Assembly (NCBI GenBank): GCA_905480055.1
Contig: CAJQOW010000270.1
Span: 1-5,409, forward strand
Direction: 5' to 3'
Source of the DNA: an uncultured Acidimicrobiia bacterium
GTDB taxonomy: Bacteria > Actinomycetota > Acidimicrobiia > UBA5794
Length of the DNA: 5,409 bases
Shown: positions 1 through 5,409 of the stretch, one piece after another
How the letters are laid out: each line of letters starts with the position of its first letter
Position numbering within the stretch: the first letter of the stretch is position 1
Made by a program: the position numbers and the translations under genes
The notes under the pieces: generated by a model
What the model was told of the DNA's origin: nothing
What the model saw: the letters and a program-made list of their open reading frames with translations, nothing else
Database searches by the model: none

Positions 1-222
<222 letters not shown>

Positions 223-2139
223 TCAGTTGACGCCGTCGGTGTGCGTGTGTGCCGCCGCATAGGTCGACTGCGATTGGATGGACTTAGGAGCCTTGAGCCG
301 GATGGTCCCATCCTCGGCGTGTTCCCACTTGGGAACATCATGGAAGATCTCGACGAGGTCGTCCGCTGCAAGTGTCTCGCGTTCGATGAGCGCCTCCGCC
401 ACACGATGGAGGGCGTCCTCGTGCGTGTTGAGGATGACCCTGGCTTCATCGTGCGCCTGGTGGATGAGGAATCTGACTTCTTCATCAACGGCCGCAGCAA
501 CCTCGTTGGAGAAGTCCTGGTTGCGCGAATAGTCGCGGCCTAGGAATACCTCACCGTCCGGGCTGCCATAACGCAGGGGACCAAGCTTGTCGGACATGCC
601 GTACTCCATCACCATCTTGCGGGCGATGCTTGTTGCCTTCTCGATGTCATTCGACGCACCAGTGGTGGGGTCGATGAAGATGATTTCTTCTGCGGTGCGG
701 CCACCGAGCAGCATCGCGAGCTGGTCGATCATCTCTGAGCGACGCACGTAGTACTTGTCCTCGAGAGGCAGGGCCATGGTGTATCCACCGGCACGGCCAC
801 GGGGAATGATCGTGACCTTGTGGATGGGGTCTGCGTTCGGGAGGGCATATCCGACCAACGCGTGGCCGCCCTCGTGATACGCGGTGATCTTGCGCTCGTT
901 CTCAGACATCACCCTGGACTTGCGCTCCGGACCGGCGATCACACGCTCGATTGCCTCTTCGAGCGTCGGCATGGTGATCAGGTCCTGGTCGTGGCGGGCA
1001 GCAAGAAGGGCTGCCTCGTTAATGAGGTTGGCGAGGTCTGCACCCGTGAATCCAGGCGTCTGGCGTGCGAGCACGCCGAGGTCGATGTCATCCGCCAGTG
1101 GCTTGCCCTTGGCGTGGACTTCGAGGATTGCCTTGCGTCCGACGAGATCAGGACGATCGACGACGATCTGCCTGTCGAACCGGCCGGGGCGCAGCAGTGC
1201 AGGGTCGAGGATGTCGGGGCGGTTGGTCGAAGCCATCACGATCACACCAGACTTGACGTCGAAGCCGTCCAGCTCAACGAGCAACTGGTTGAGCGTCTGC
1301 TCCCGCTCGTCGTGTCCACCGCCCAGGCCTGCACCACGGTGACGACCGACCGCATCGATCTCATCGATGAACACAATGGATGGTGCGTTCTGCTTGGCCT
1401 GGTCGAACAGGTCACGAACACGCGACGCACCAACACCAACAAACATCTCAACGAAGTCCGAACCTGAGATCGAGTAGAACGGGACTCCTGCCTCGCCGGC
1501 AACCGCACGAGCGAGCAAGGTCTTACCCGTGCCAGGAGGTCCGTACAGAAGCACACCCTTCGGGATCTTTGCTCCCATCGCCCTGAACTTCTGGGGATGG
1601 GCGAGGAACTCGCGAATCTCTTCGAGTTCCTCCACGGCTTCATCGGCTCCAGCGACGTCGGTGAACATCACCTTCGGCGTGTCCTTCGACACCTGCTTGG
1701 CCTTGGACTTGCCGAATTGCATGACTTTGTTCCCGCCGCCCTGCATCTGCATGATGATGAAGATGAAGAGGCCGAAGATCAGGAGATAGGGAAGGATGGC
1801 GGTGAGGAACCACTCGAAGAGGGTGGGGTTCTCCGCGTCAACCTCGAACGAGACACCAGCATCTCGGAGCTCGTTGGTCATCGTCTCGCCGTACGCCTCG
1901 GGATAGCGCATGATGAACTCGAACTCTTCCGAGCCCGAATCGATGGTTCCGGAGAGCTCATTCGACTTGTCACGCATCACGACGTCGTCCTGCACGGCGC
2001 CGGCTGCGAGATAGGTTTCGAACTCGTCGAGGCTCAGCTCTTCAGGCTGTGTTGCCTGGTTGAATACCAGCTGGAAGCCCATGACCACGATGAAGATCAC
2101 GGCGAGGTACACGAGGATGGTTCTCGTCGTACGGTTCAC
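223..2139 (-). CDS. ftsH: ATP-dependent zinc metalloprotease FtsH
   Basis: FtsH is a hexameric membrane-anchored AAA+ protease that extracts and degrades damaged membrane proteins and some cytoplasmic regulators. From the GTG at 2139 it has 638 residues, close to the family's usual length. In order it shows: membrane helix 1 (about 7-26), an extracytoplasmic domain (27-108), membrane helix 2 (109-133), Walker A GPPGTGKT (200-207), the pore motif FVG (233-235), Walker B VFIDEID (256-262), the second region of homology with arginine fingers R317 and R320, the zinc site HEGGH (422-426) and the likely third zinc ligand Asp498. All catalytic residues are present. The C-terminal tail is short and ends in a His/Thr-rich HTHTDGVN. 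The frame is open up to a TTG at 2181, but that codon lacks a spaced Shine-Dalgarno and would add 14 polar residues. GTG at 2139 has AGAGGAG four bases upstream and puts helix 1 at the family's normal position. It probably has its own promoter and is followed directly by folP. Confidence 0.98.
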   Translation of the reverse strand: MNRTTRTILVYLAVIFIVVMGFQLVFNQATQPEELSLDEFETYLAAGAVQDDVVMRDKSNELSGTIDSGSEEFEFIMRYPEAYGETMTNELRDAGVSFEVDAENPTLFEWFLTAILPYLLIFGLFIFIIMQMQGGGNKVMQFGKSKAKQVSKDTPKVMFTDVAGADEAVEELEEIREFLAHPQKFRAMGAKIPKGVLLYGPPGTGKTLLARAVAGEAGVPFYSISGSDFVEMFVGVGASRVRDLFDQAKQNAPSIVFIDEIDAVGRHRGAGLGGGHDEREQTLNQLLVELDGFDVKSGVIVMASTNRPDILDPALLRPGRFDRQIVVDRPDLVGRKAILEVHAKGKPLADDIDLGVLARQTPGFTGADLANLINEAALLAARHDQDLITMPTLEEAIERVIAGPERKSRVMSENERKITAYHEGGHALVGYALPNADPIHKVTIIPRGRAGGYTMALPLEDKYYVRRSEMIDQLAMLLGGRTAEEIIFIDPTTGASNDIEKATSIARKMVMEYGMSDKLGPLRYGSPDGEVFLGRDYSRNQDFSNEVAAAVDEEVRFLIHQAHDEARVILNTHEDALHRVAEALIERETLAADDLVEIFHDVPKWEHAEDGTIRLKAPKSIQSQSTYAAAHTHTDGVN

Positions 2140-2143
2140 GGTG

Positions 2144-2150
2144 CTCCTCT
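2144..2150 (-). promoter_or_regulatory. Shine-Dalgarno site that decides the ftsH start
   Basis: On the minus strand AGAGGAG is followed by CACC and then GTG (2139-2137). It is a strong match to the anti-Shine-Dalgarno sequence with 4-base spacing. This supports the GTG start over the in-frame TTG at 2181, which has only an AGGG directly adjoining it. Confidence 0.7.
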
Positions 2151-2162
2151 TGTTGGTGGTCT

Positions 2163-2177
2163 GTCCCTGATCGGGAC
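2163..2177. repeat. Short inverted repeat in the ftsH leader
   Basis: GTCCC and GGGAC form perfect 5-base arms around a 5-base loop. The element lies between the proposed ftsH promoter and its Shine-Dalgarno site, inside the presumed 5' untranslated region. It could form a small RNA hairpin or be a binding half-site pair. It is short enough that chance is a real possibility. Confidence 0.35.
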
Positions 2178-2183
2178 CCAAAC

Positions 2184-2195
2184 CCTACGGGTAGG
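2184..2195. repeat. Short perfect inverted repeat near the presumed ftsH transcription start
   Basis: CCTAC-GG-GTAGG is a perfect 5+5 inverted repeat with a 2-base centre. If the TTGACA box upstream is a real -35 element, this repeat falls about where transcription would begin, which is a common operator position. No regulator can be named from it. Confidence 0.35.
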
Positions 2196-2200
2196 CGACG

Positions 2201-2229
2201 AAATCAATGGTACGCCGAACCTATGTCAA
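2201..2229 (-). promoter_or_regulatory. Candidate ftsH promoter
   Basis: A perfect TTGACA -35 hexamer sits at 2229-2224. At 17-base spacing the -10 position (2206-2201) reads TGATTT, a poor match to TATAAT, so only the -35 half is convincing. The site lies just after the hpt stop hairpin and about 85 bases upstream of the ftsH start, in the only gap over 100 bases in the window. A separate ftsH promoter is plausible, since ftsH is often stress-regulated, but this is inference. Confidence 0.35.
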
Positions 2230-2230
2230 A

Positions 2231-2250
2231 GTAACCGAAGCCTCGGTCAC
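2231..2250 (-). terminator. Hairpin on the hpt stop codon, possible weak terminator
   Basis: Read on the minus strand as RNA, GUGACCGA pairs with UCGGUUAC around a GGCU loop. This is an 8-bp stem including one G-U pair. The hpt stop codon TGA (2249-2247) lies in the ascending arm. The stem is followed by only UUUGACA, so the U-tract is very short. It could act as a weak or partial terminator, or protect the 3' end of the upstream message, with some readthrough into ftsH. Confidence 0.4.
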
Positions 2251-2771
2251 TCCACATCCTCTACTTCGGCAACATAGGGCAGGTTCCTGTACTTCCCATC
2301 GAAGTCGAGGCCGTAGCCAACGACGAACGCCGGCGGGATGTGAAACCCTTCATACTTGACATCGAGCGGCGGACGGTCGACACCATCCTTGATGAGCAGC
2401 GCTGCCAACGAAAGGCTTGCCGGTTTGCGAACCTGGAGGTTCTTGAGGAGGTAGTGGAGGGTCAGCCCCGTGTCGACGATGTCCTCGACGATCAGCACAT
2501 GCCTGCCGTCGATCTCCTGATCGAGGTCCTTGAGGATGCGAACGACACCCGAGCTCTTCGTTGCAGATCCGTAGGACGACACGGCCATGAAGTCGAACTC
2601 CACGGGTAGGTCGATGTGGCGAGCGAGGTCCGCCATGACGACGAAGGCACCCTTGAGAATGCCGACGAGCAGGAGATCCTTGCCTCGGTAGTCCTCGGTG
2701 ATCTGTGCGCCCATCTCTTCGAGTTTGGCGTCGATCTCCTCGGCAGATATGACGACTCTTCCGATGTTCAC
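2247..2771 (-). CDS. hpt: Hypoxanthine (guanine) phosphoribosyltransferase
   Basis: This cytoplasmic purine-salvage enzyme joins hypoxanthine or guanine to PRPP, giving IMP or GMP. At 174 residues it has the usual bacterial length. Visible features are the N-terminal core strand LLLVGILKGAFVV (33-45), the flexible-loop SSYG region (65-68), the PRPP-binding signature VLIVEDIVDTGLT (92-104) with the likely catalytic base Asp100, Lys128 at the position that contacts the purine ring, and the base-stacking region FVVGYGLDF (149-157). The start is GTG at 2771-2769 within a GTGA overlap with the tilS stop. A weak GGGAAG lies 7 bases upstream, so translational coupling to tilS is likely. The tilS-hpt pair is conserved in many bacteria; in some Firmicutes the two proteins also act together on ftsH transcription. 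Whether that applies here cannot be seen from the sequence. The assignment is secure. Confidence 0.97.
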   Translation of the reverse strand: MNIGRVVISAEEIDAKLEEMGAQITEDYRGKDLLLVGILKGAFVVMADLARHIDLPVEFDFMAVSSYGSATKSSGVVRILKDLDQEIDGRHVLIVEDIVDTGLTLHYLLKNLQVRKPASLSLAALLIKDGVDRPPLDVKYEGFHIPPAFVVGYGLDFDGKYRNLPYVAEVEDVE

Positions 2772-4093
2772 GTGGTCACTTCCCGTTCAATCATGATGCT
2801 TGCCTCCCCAGCGTGCGGTGCCGCCCACGATGCCGTGCGGACCCCGACCACGGCAGCAATCTTGCCACCATTGACGGCGACGAGCGAAACGCGCCGCAGA
2901 TCTGCATGCACACCGTGGACTCGAAGGAGCTCCGCCACAGGCGTATTCCCTTCTCCTGTGTCGATGGTGTCACCGTCTTCAGGGGCCCTGAACTCGAGCG
3001 GTAGCGACACCGCTGTGGCTGAGAGGACGGTGAACCGTCCGCCTGGCAGCACCGGACGATGGGATGCCGCGGACCGCACGGTGAAGGACGCTCGACCCCA
3101 TGCGAAACGCCCTCCGTCGTCAACGGTGAGCGGCAGGTTCGATGCAACTTCGGCGCCGATCCGCACCCACGGTCCCTCGTTCACCGCGAGCAGCCCTCCC
3201 GAAACGGCCTGCGATCCGCTCCCGGAGGCCACGTCGAGAACGGCGTCGACATCAGATTCCTCACCGGGATATCCGGCCAGCAGTCCCCTCAGGGCGGTAC
3301 GCACCGTCCTGCTGGCAATCACGTAATCAGAGGTAGCGAGTGGTGCCGATGCAATGCGCACCCAACCCTGGCCAGCAGTGACCGGGATCGTCAATCCAAG
3401 GTCTTCGAGGTATGCGTCGTCGCGGCTCAAGAGCCTGGCGCTTCGTGCGAGCCCGTCGCGTACCGTCCCAGGGAGTGCATCCTCGAGCACAGGCATCACC
3501 GTGTGGCGGATCCGAGACCGTGTGAAACGGGGGTCGCTGTTGGCCGGGTCATCTGCATGCGGCAGGTCGAAGGCAATGGCCTCGGCAAGCAGATCTGCCT
3601 TCGAGAAATCGAGCATGGGCCTCCGCCACGGTCCTCGGCGGGCAGGAATCCCGCCAAGCCCCGCAGAGCCTGATCCCCTCGCAAGCCGCATCACCACGGT
3701 CTCCGCCTGATCGTCAGCCGTGTGTCCGGTCATGGCGATTTCGTGTTGGCCCAGGTCAGCCTCGATCGCACCGTAGCGTGCGTGCCTCGCTCGAGACTCG
3801 AGGTCTGGGCCATCAGCAACCGGTGCATCCAGAACCCGTAACGCAACACCGAGCTTGGCGGCTACATCGATCGCGGCCTTCTCGAGGAGATCGCTTGTCG
3901 GGAGTCCGTGCCTGACGAATACGGCTCGCACGCCTGGTGCGTCTGTGTTGCCGCTCGTGCCCTCTGAAGCAGCTGCGAGGAGGACCGCTGAGTCTGCTCC
4001 CCCGCCGAGCGCGACAACCATCGGCTGTCCGTCTGCAGCGTTGAGAACGCTCGAGATGATGTCGGCGTTCAGCCGCTCACTCGCGTGAGCCAC
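2768..4093 (-). CDS. tilS: tRNA(Ile)-lysidine synthase
   Basis: TilS uses ATP and lysine to convert C34 of the CAU-anticodon tRNA-Ile to lysidine, which switches it from Met/AUG to Ile/AUA decoding; it is normally essential. The 441 residues begin with the N-type PP-loop ATPase domain (about 24-205). This contains GGGADS (30-35; the family norm is SGGxDS), VRHGL (60-64), HTADDQAET (124-132), RRPML (157-161) and DPRFTRSRIRH (187-197). A helical middle domain follows (about 205-300). The C-terminal domain (about 365-435; FRAPEDGD, PVAELLRVHGV) resembles TilS_C, which short mycobacterial-type enzymes lack. The start is GTG at 4093-4091, with GAGGAG 8 bases upstream; the next in-frame Met (25) is too close to the PP-loop. 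The start region overlaps the zincin gene by 25 bases and the end overlaps hpt by 4 bases. The first PP-loop residue is Gly instead of Ser, but all other motifs are intact, so it is probably active. Confidence 0.96.
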   Translation of the reverse strand: MAHASERLNADIISSVLNAADGQPMVVALGGGADSAVLLAAASEGTSGNTDAPGVRAVFVRHGLPTSDLLEKAAIDVAAKLGVALRVLDAPVADGPDLESRARHARYGAIEADLGQHEIAMTGHTADDQAETVVMRLARGSGSAGLGGIPARRGPWRRPMLDFSKADLLAEAIAFDLPHADDPANSDPRFTRSRIRHTVMPVLEDALPGTVRDGLARSARLLSRDDAYLEDLGLTIPVTAGQGWVRIASAPLATSDYVIASRTVRTALRGLLAGYPGEESDVDAVLDVASGSGSQAVSGGLLAVNEGPWVRIGAEVASNLPLTVDDGGRFAWGRASFTVRSAASHRPVLPGGRFTVLSATAVSLPLEFRAPEDGDTIDTGEGNTPVAELLRVHGVHADLRRVSLVAVNGGKIAAVVGVRTASWAAPHAGEASIMIEREVTT

Positions 4094-5100
4094 AAGGACG
4101 GCTCCTCAATCTCATCGAGGGTGGGCAGGGCCTCGGGAGACTCCCAGGCCATGGCAAGGGCATCCCACGAAGCCTGCTTCTCGACGCTCTTGATGAAGGC
4201 GGCGCCCTGGTCGTACTGCTTGAGCTTCATATCCATGCCGATGAGGCGCATGACGGCTGCATTTCGGGAGTTCTGCCTCCGAGCCGTGAGCACCCGGGAC
4301 ATGCGACCCATGTCGGGGATCTCGCGAGCGCCGATGCGATCCATCACCACATGGCCGTGGCCCTCGAGCAACGACATGAGCGCTTGAACCCTGTTGAGGA
4401 CTTCCTTCTGCTCAGGGCTGGCCAGGATGCCAAGGATGCCGGTGTCGTCAATCGGATCCTCGCCGGCCTCCCGCGCCTGGGCAATCGTGGCGGCAATTCT
4501 CGAAACTCGGCCCTTCTCCCCTGCCCCGGACTCAACAAGATCGTCAACGAGTGACAGGAAGTACGCGCGCATCCACGGCACGCCTTTGAACTGTGCGCGA
4601 TGGGCAGATTCGTGGAGCGCTACCCAGAACCGGAAGTGAGAAGGGCGGAACTCGTGCTGACGCTCCATCCCGAGCACGTTGGCTCCAACGAAGAACACAG
4701 AATCCCCAACTTCATCGTCGTCGGTCGGCAGAACCAATTCGTACTGCCCGAGCACACGTTTGGACAGGAAACCGAGCACCGCACCCAGTTCGGCGCCCAT
4801 GAACTTGCCGCCGAATCCCGCAGTTTCCGATTCCTCGTCGAGCGCCTTGCGCAGAGGTGCGAGGAGGGCCGTGAATGCTCGGATGTTCGTGTCGACCCAT
4901 TGCGATCGGCTGATCACGCCGACATCGGGGGCTCCTGGGAGGTCGAGACCGGTCTCGTGCGCCACGAGTTCTGAAGCCCGGGCGACATACGAAGGCGCAT
5001 CAAGGGCGAACCTGCGCTCGTGGTAGGTACCTGCGAGTTCGGACTCGCCGGCGAAGCGGTCCGCAACAGATGCGGCGGTGTCCCAATCGATCTTGCTCAT
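4069..5100 (-). CDS. Zincin_2 (DUF2342) family putative zinc metalloprotease
   Basis: This is a 343-residue cytoplasmic-looking protein with no signal peptide or clear membrane helix. It belongs to the actinobacterial DUF2342/Zincin_2 family (Pfam PF10103), some members of which are labelled coenzyme F420 biosynthesis-associated. No substrate or reaction is established. The zinc-site motif HESAH is at 163-167 in the typical context FWVALHESAH...FKGVPWMR. A second conserved segment, LLEGHGHVVMD (244-254), offers Glu246, His248 and His250, one of which is a likely third zinc ligand. The N-terminus IDWDTAASVA is also family-like. The start is ATG at 5100-5098; there is no Shine-Dalgarno, but a TAGGCT box six bases upstream suggests leaderless expression. 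The gene sits directly before tilS and overlaps it, as the homologue Rv3626c precedes tilS in M. tuberculosis. Family membership is clear; the function is unknown, and proteolysis itself is only inferred from the motif. Confidence 0.9.
   Translation of the reverse strand: MSKIDWDTAASVADRFAGESELAGTYHERRFALDAPSYVARASELVAHETGLDLPGAPDVGVISRSQWVDTNIRAFTALLAPLRKALDEESETAGFGGKFMGAELGAVLGFLSKRVLGQYELVLPTDDDEVGDSVFFVGANVLGMERQHEFRPSHFRFWVALHESAHRAQFKGVPWMRAYFLSLVDDLVESGAGEKGRVSRIAATIAQAREAGEDPIDDTGILGILASPEQKEVLNRVQALMSLLEGHGHVVMDRIGAREIPDMGRMSRVLTARRQNSRNAAVMRLIGMDMKLKQYDQGAAFIKSVEKQASWDALAMAWESPEALPTLDEIEEPSLWLTRVSG
4102..4107 (-). promoter_or_regulatory. Shine-Dalgarno site for tilS inside the zincin coding region
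   Basis: GAGGAG lies 8 bases before the GTG at 4093 on the minus strand, within the last codons of the zincin gene. It supports the GTG as the tilS start and translation of tilS from the same message. Confidence 0.65.
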
Positions 5101-5106
5101 GCCCAG

Positions 5107-5112
5107 AGCCTA
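5107..5112 (-). promoter_or_regulatory. Candidate -10 box for leaderless zincin transcript
   Basis: TAGGCT fits the actinobacterial TANNNT -10 pattern and ends six bases before the ATG at 5100. That is the spacing expected when transcription starts at or next to the start codon. No convincing -35 element is visible at 17-18 bases upstream (CCGACT or GCCGAC). The absence of a Shine-Dalgarno sequence fits a leaderless start. Short motifs like this occur often by chance. Confidence 0.3.
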
Positions 5113-5168
5113 GGGAGCGCATCGGGATGAGTCGGCGGGCAACGGCGCCGCACTCGCCAATGCCAGAG

Positions 5169-5409
5169 CTACTCGGCAACCACTTCGTATTTCCGACGAA
5201 TGTTTCGGTTGTACCAAATGGCAAGGAAGATCAGCAGCAGGATGGTCACCGCGACGATGGTCGGGTAGATGAAGCGGGCCGTCCACGGCTGTTCCTCTTC
5301 CACTTCCTCGACGGGCGGAATGACGACGGCGGGCTCACCGTTCTCAAACACCGGCTCGGGTGCCACCGTTGTCTCGGTGGTCTCGGGCTCGGATTCGCTC
5401 TCAGTCGCA
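5169..5409 (-). CDS. Membrane protein with acidic linker and C-terminal membrane helix (5' end outside window)
   Basis: I do not recognise a named family. The frame stays open to the right edge, so the N-terminus is missing; a GTG at 5366 could serve as an internal start for a 65-residue product but has no special support. The visible 79 residues begin with a Glu/Thr/Ser/Pro-rich low-complexity stretch (TESESEPETTETT). A Pro/Glu/Val segment follows (VVIPPVEEVEEEQPW). One hydrophobic helix then runs IYPTIVAVTILLLIFLAIWY, followed by a basic tail NRNIRRKYEVVAE. The charge pattern places the basic tail in the cytoplasm and the acidic part outside. This is consistent with a type I membrane protein whose signal peptide and any outer domain lie beyond the window. 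It ends 68 bases before the zincin start and could share its transcript. A role is not deducible. Confidence 0.75.
   Translation of the reverse strand, partial: ATESESEPETTETTVAPEPVFENGEPAVVIPPVEEVEEEQPWTARFIYPTIVAVTILLLIFLAIWYNRNIRRKYEVVAE

Noticed and set aside
820..1467. 215-codon open frame on the plus strand, opposite the ftsH AAA+ domain
   Set aside because: Antisense shadow of conserved FtsH codons; no family resemblance.
2179..2181. TTG as the ftsH start codon
   Set aside because: No spaced Shine-Dalgarno, an unneeded polar extension, and a better GTG with AGAGGAG downstream at 2139.
1597..2277. 226-codon open frame on the plus strand, opposite ftsH
   Set aside because: The product is rich in His, Asp and Glu and mirrors the ftsH codons. 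It has no motif, and ftsH is certain on the other strand.
2616..3326. 236-codon open frame on the plus strand, opposite hpt and tilS
   Set aside because: It lies antisense to well-conserved genes and its translation is low-complexity Ser/Arg/Pro with no recognisable motif. High-GC coding DNA often leaves such frames open.
5143..5150. CGGCGCCG palindrome in the gap before the zincin gene
   Set aside because: An 8-base GC palindrome is expected by chance in DNA of this composition. It has no T-tract to act as a terminator and no partner site.
5103..5169. CCAGAGC occurring twice (5103-5109 and 5163-5169)
   Set aside because: A 7-base direct repeat is too short to be meaningful, and one copy overlaps the end of the upstream gene.

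Overview
The window reads as one stretch of housekeeping chromosome from a high-GC Gram-positive bacterium. All six genes I can support lie on the minus strand, so the genes run from the right edge to the left. In transcription order they are: the C-terminal part of a small membrane protein, a Zincin_2/DUF2342-type zinc metalloprotease homologue, tilS, hpt, ftsH and the first 73 codons of folP. The order zincin - tilS - hpt, followed by ftsH and folate genes, is the arrangement known from actinobacteria (for example Rv3626c-Rv3625c-Rv3624c and the ftsH-fol cluster in Mycobacterium tuberculosis). The zincin family is itself typical of actinobacteria. The sequence fits an actinobacterium outside the best-studied genera, possibly an Acidimicrobiia-like lineage. 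That finer placement is inference.

Layout. 5169-5409: end of a membrane protein with an acidic Glu/Thr/Pro-rich stretch and one C-terminal membrane helix, truncated by the window edge. 5101-5168: 68-base spacer with a possible leaderless-type -10 box. 4069-5100: zincin. 2768-4093: tilS, overlapping the zincin by 25 bases and preceded by a good Shine-Dalgarno. 2247-2771: hpt, overlapping tilS by 4 bases (GTGA). 2140-2246: the only sizeable regulatory gap, with an 8-bp hairpin on the hpt stop codon, a perfect TTGACA box and two short inverted repeats. 223-2139: ftsH, for which I prefer a GTG start with a strong Shine-Dalgarno over the longer TTG-started frame. 1-219: folP, starting 3 bases after the ftsH stop and in the same frame.

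The genes serve tRNA-Ile2 lysidine synthesis, purine salvage, membrane protein quality control and folate synthesis. The tight spacing suggests two transcription units: zincin-tilS-hpt and ftsH-folP. tilS, hpt, ftsH and folP all appear to start with GTG. No mobile element, CRISPR array, RNA gene or undescribed defence-type system is visible. The points worth a second look are sequence-level: a changed PP-loop residue in TilS, a changed residue after the TRP motif of FolP, the compact hpt/ftsH junction, and the uncharacterised zincin and membrane protein beside tilS.
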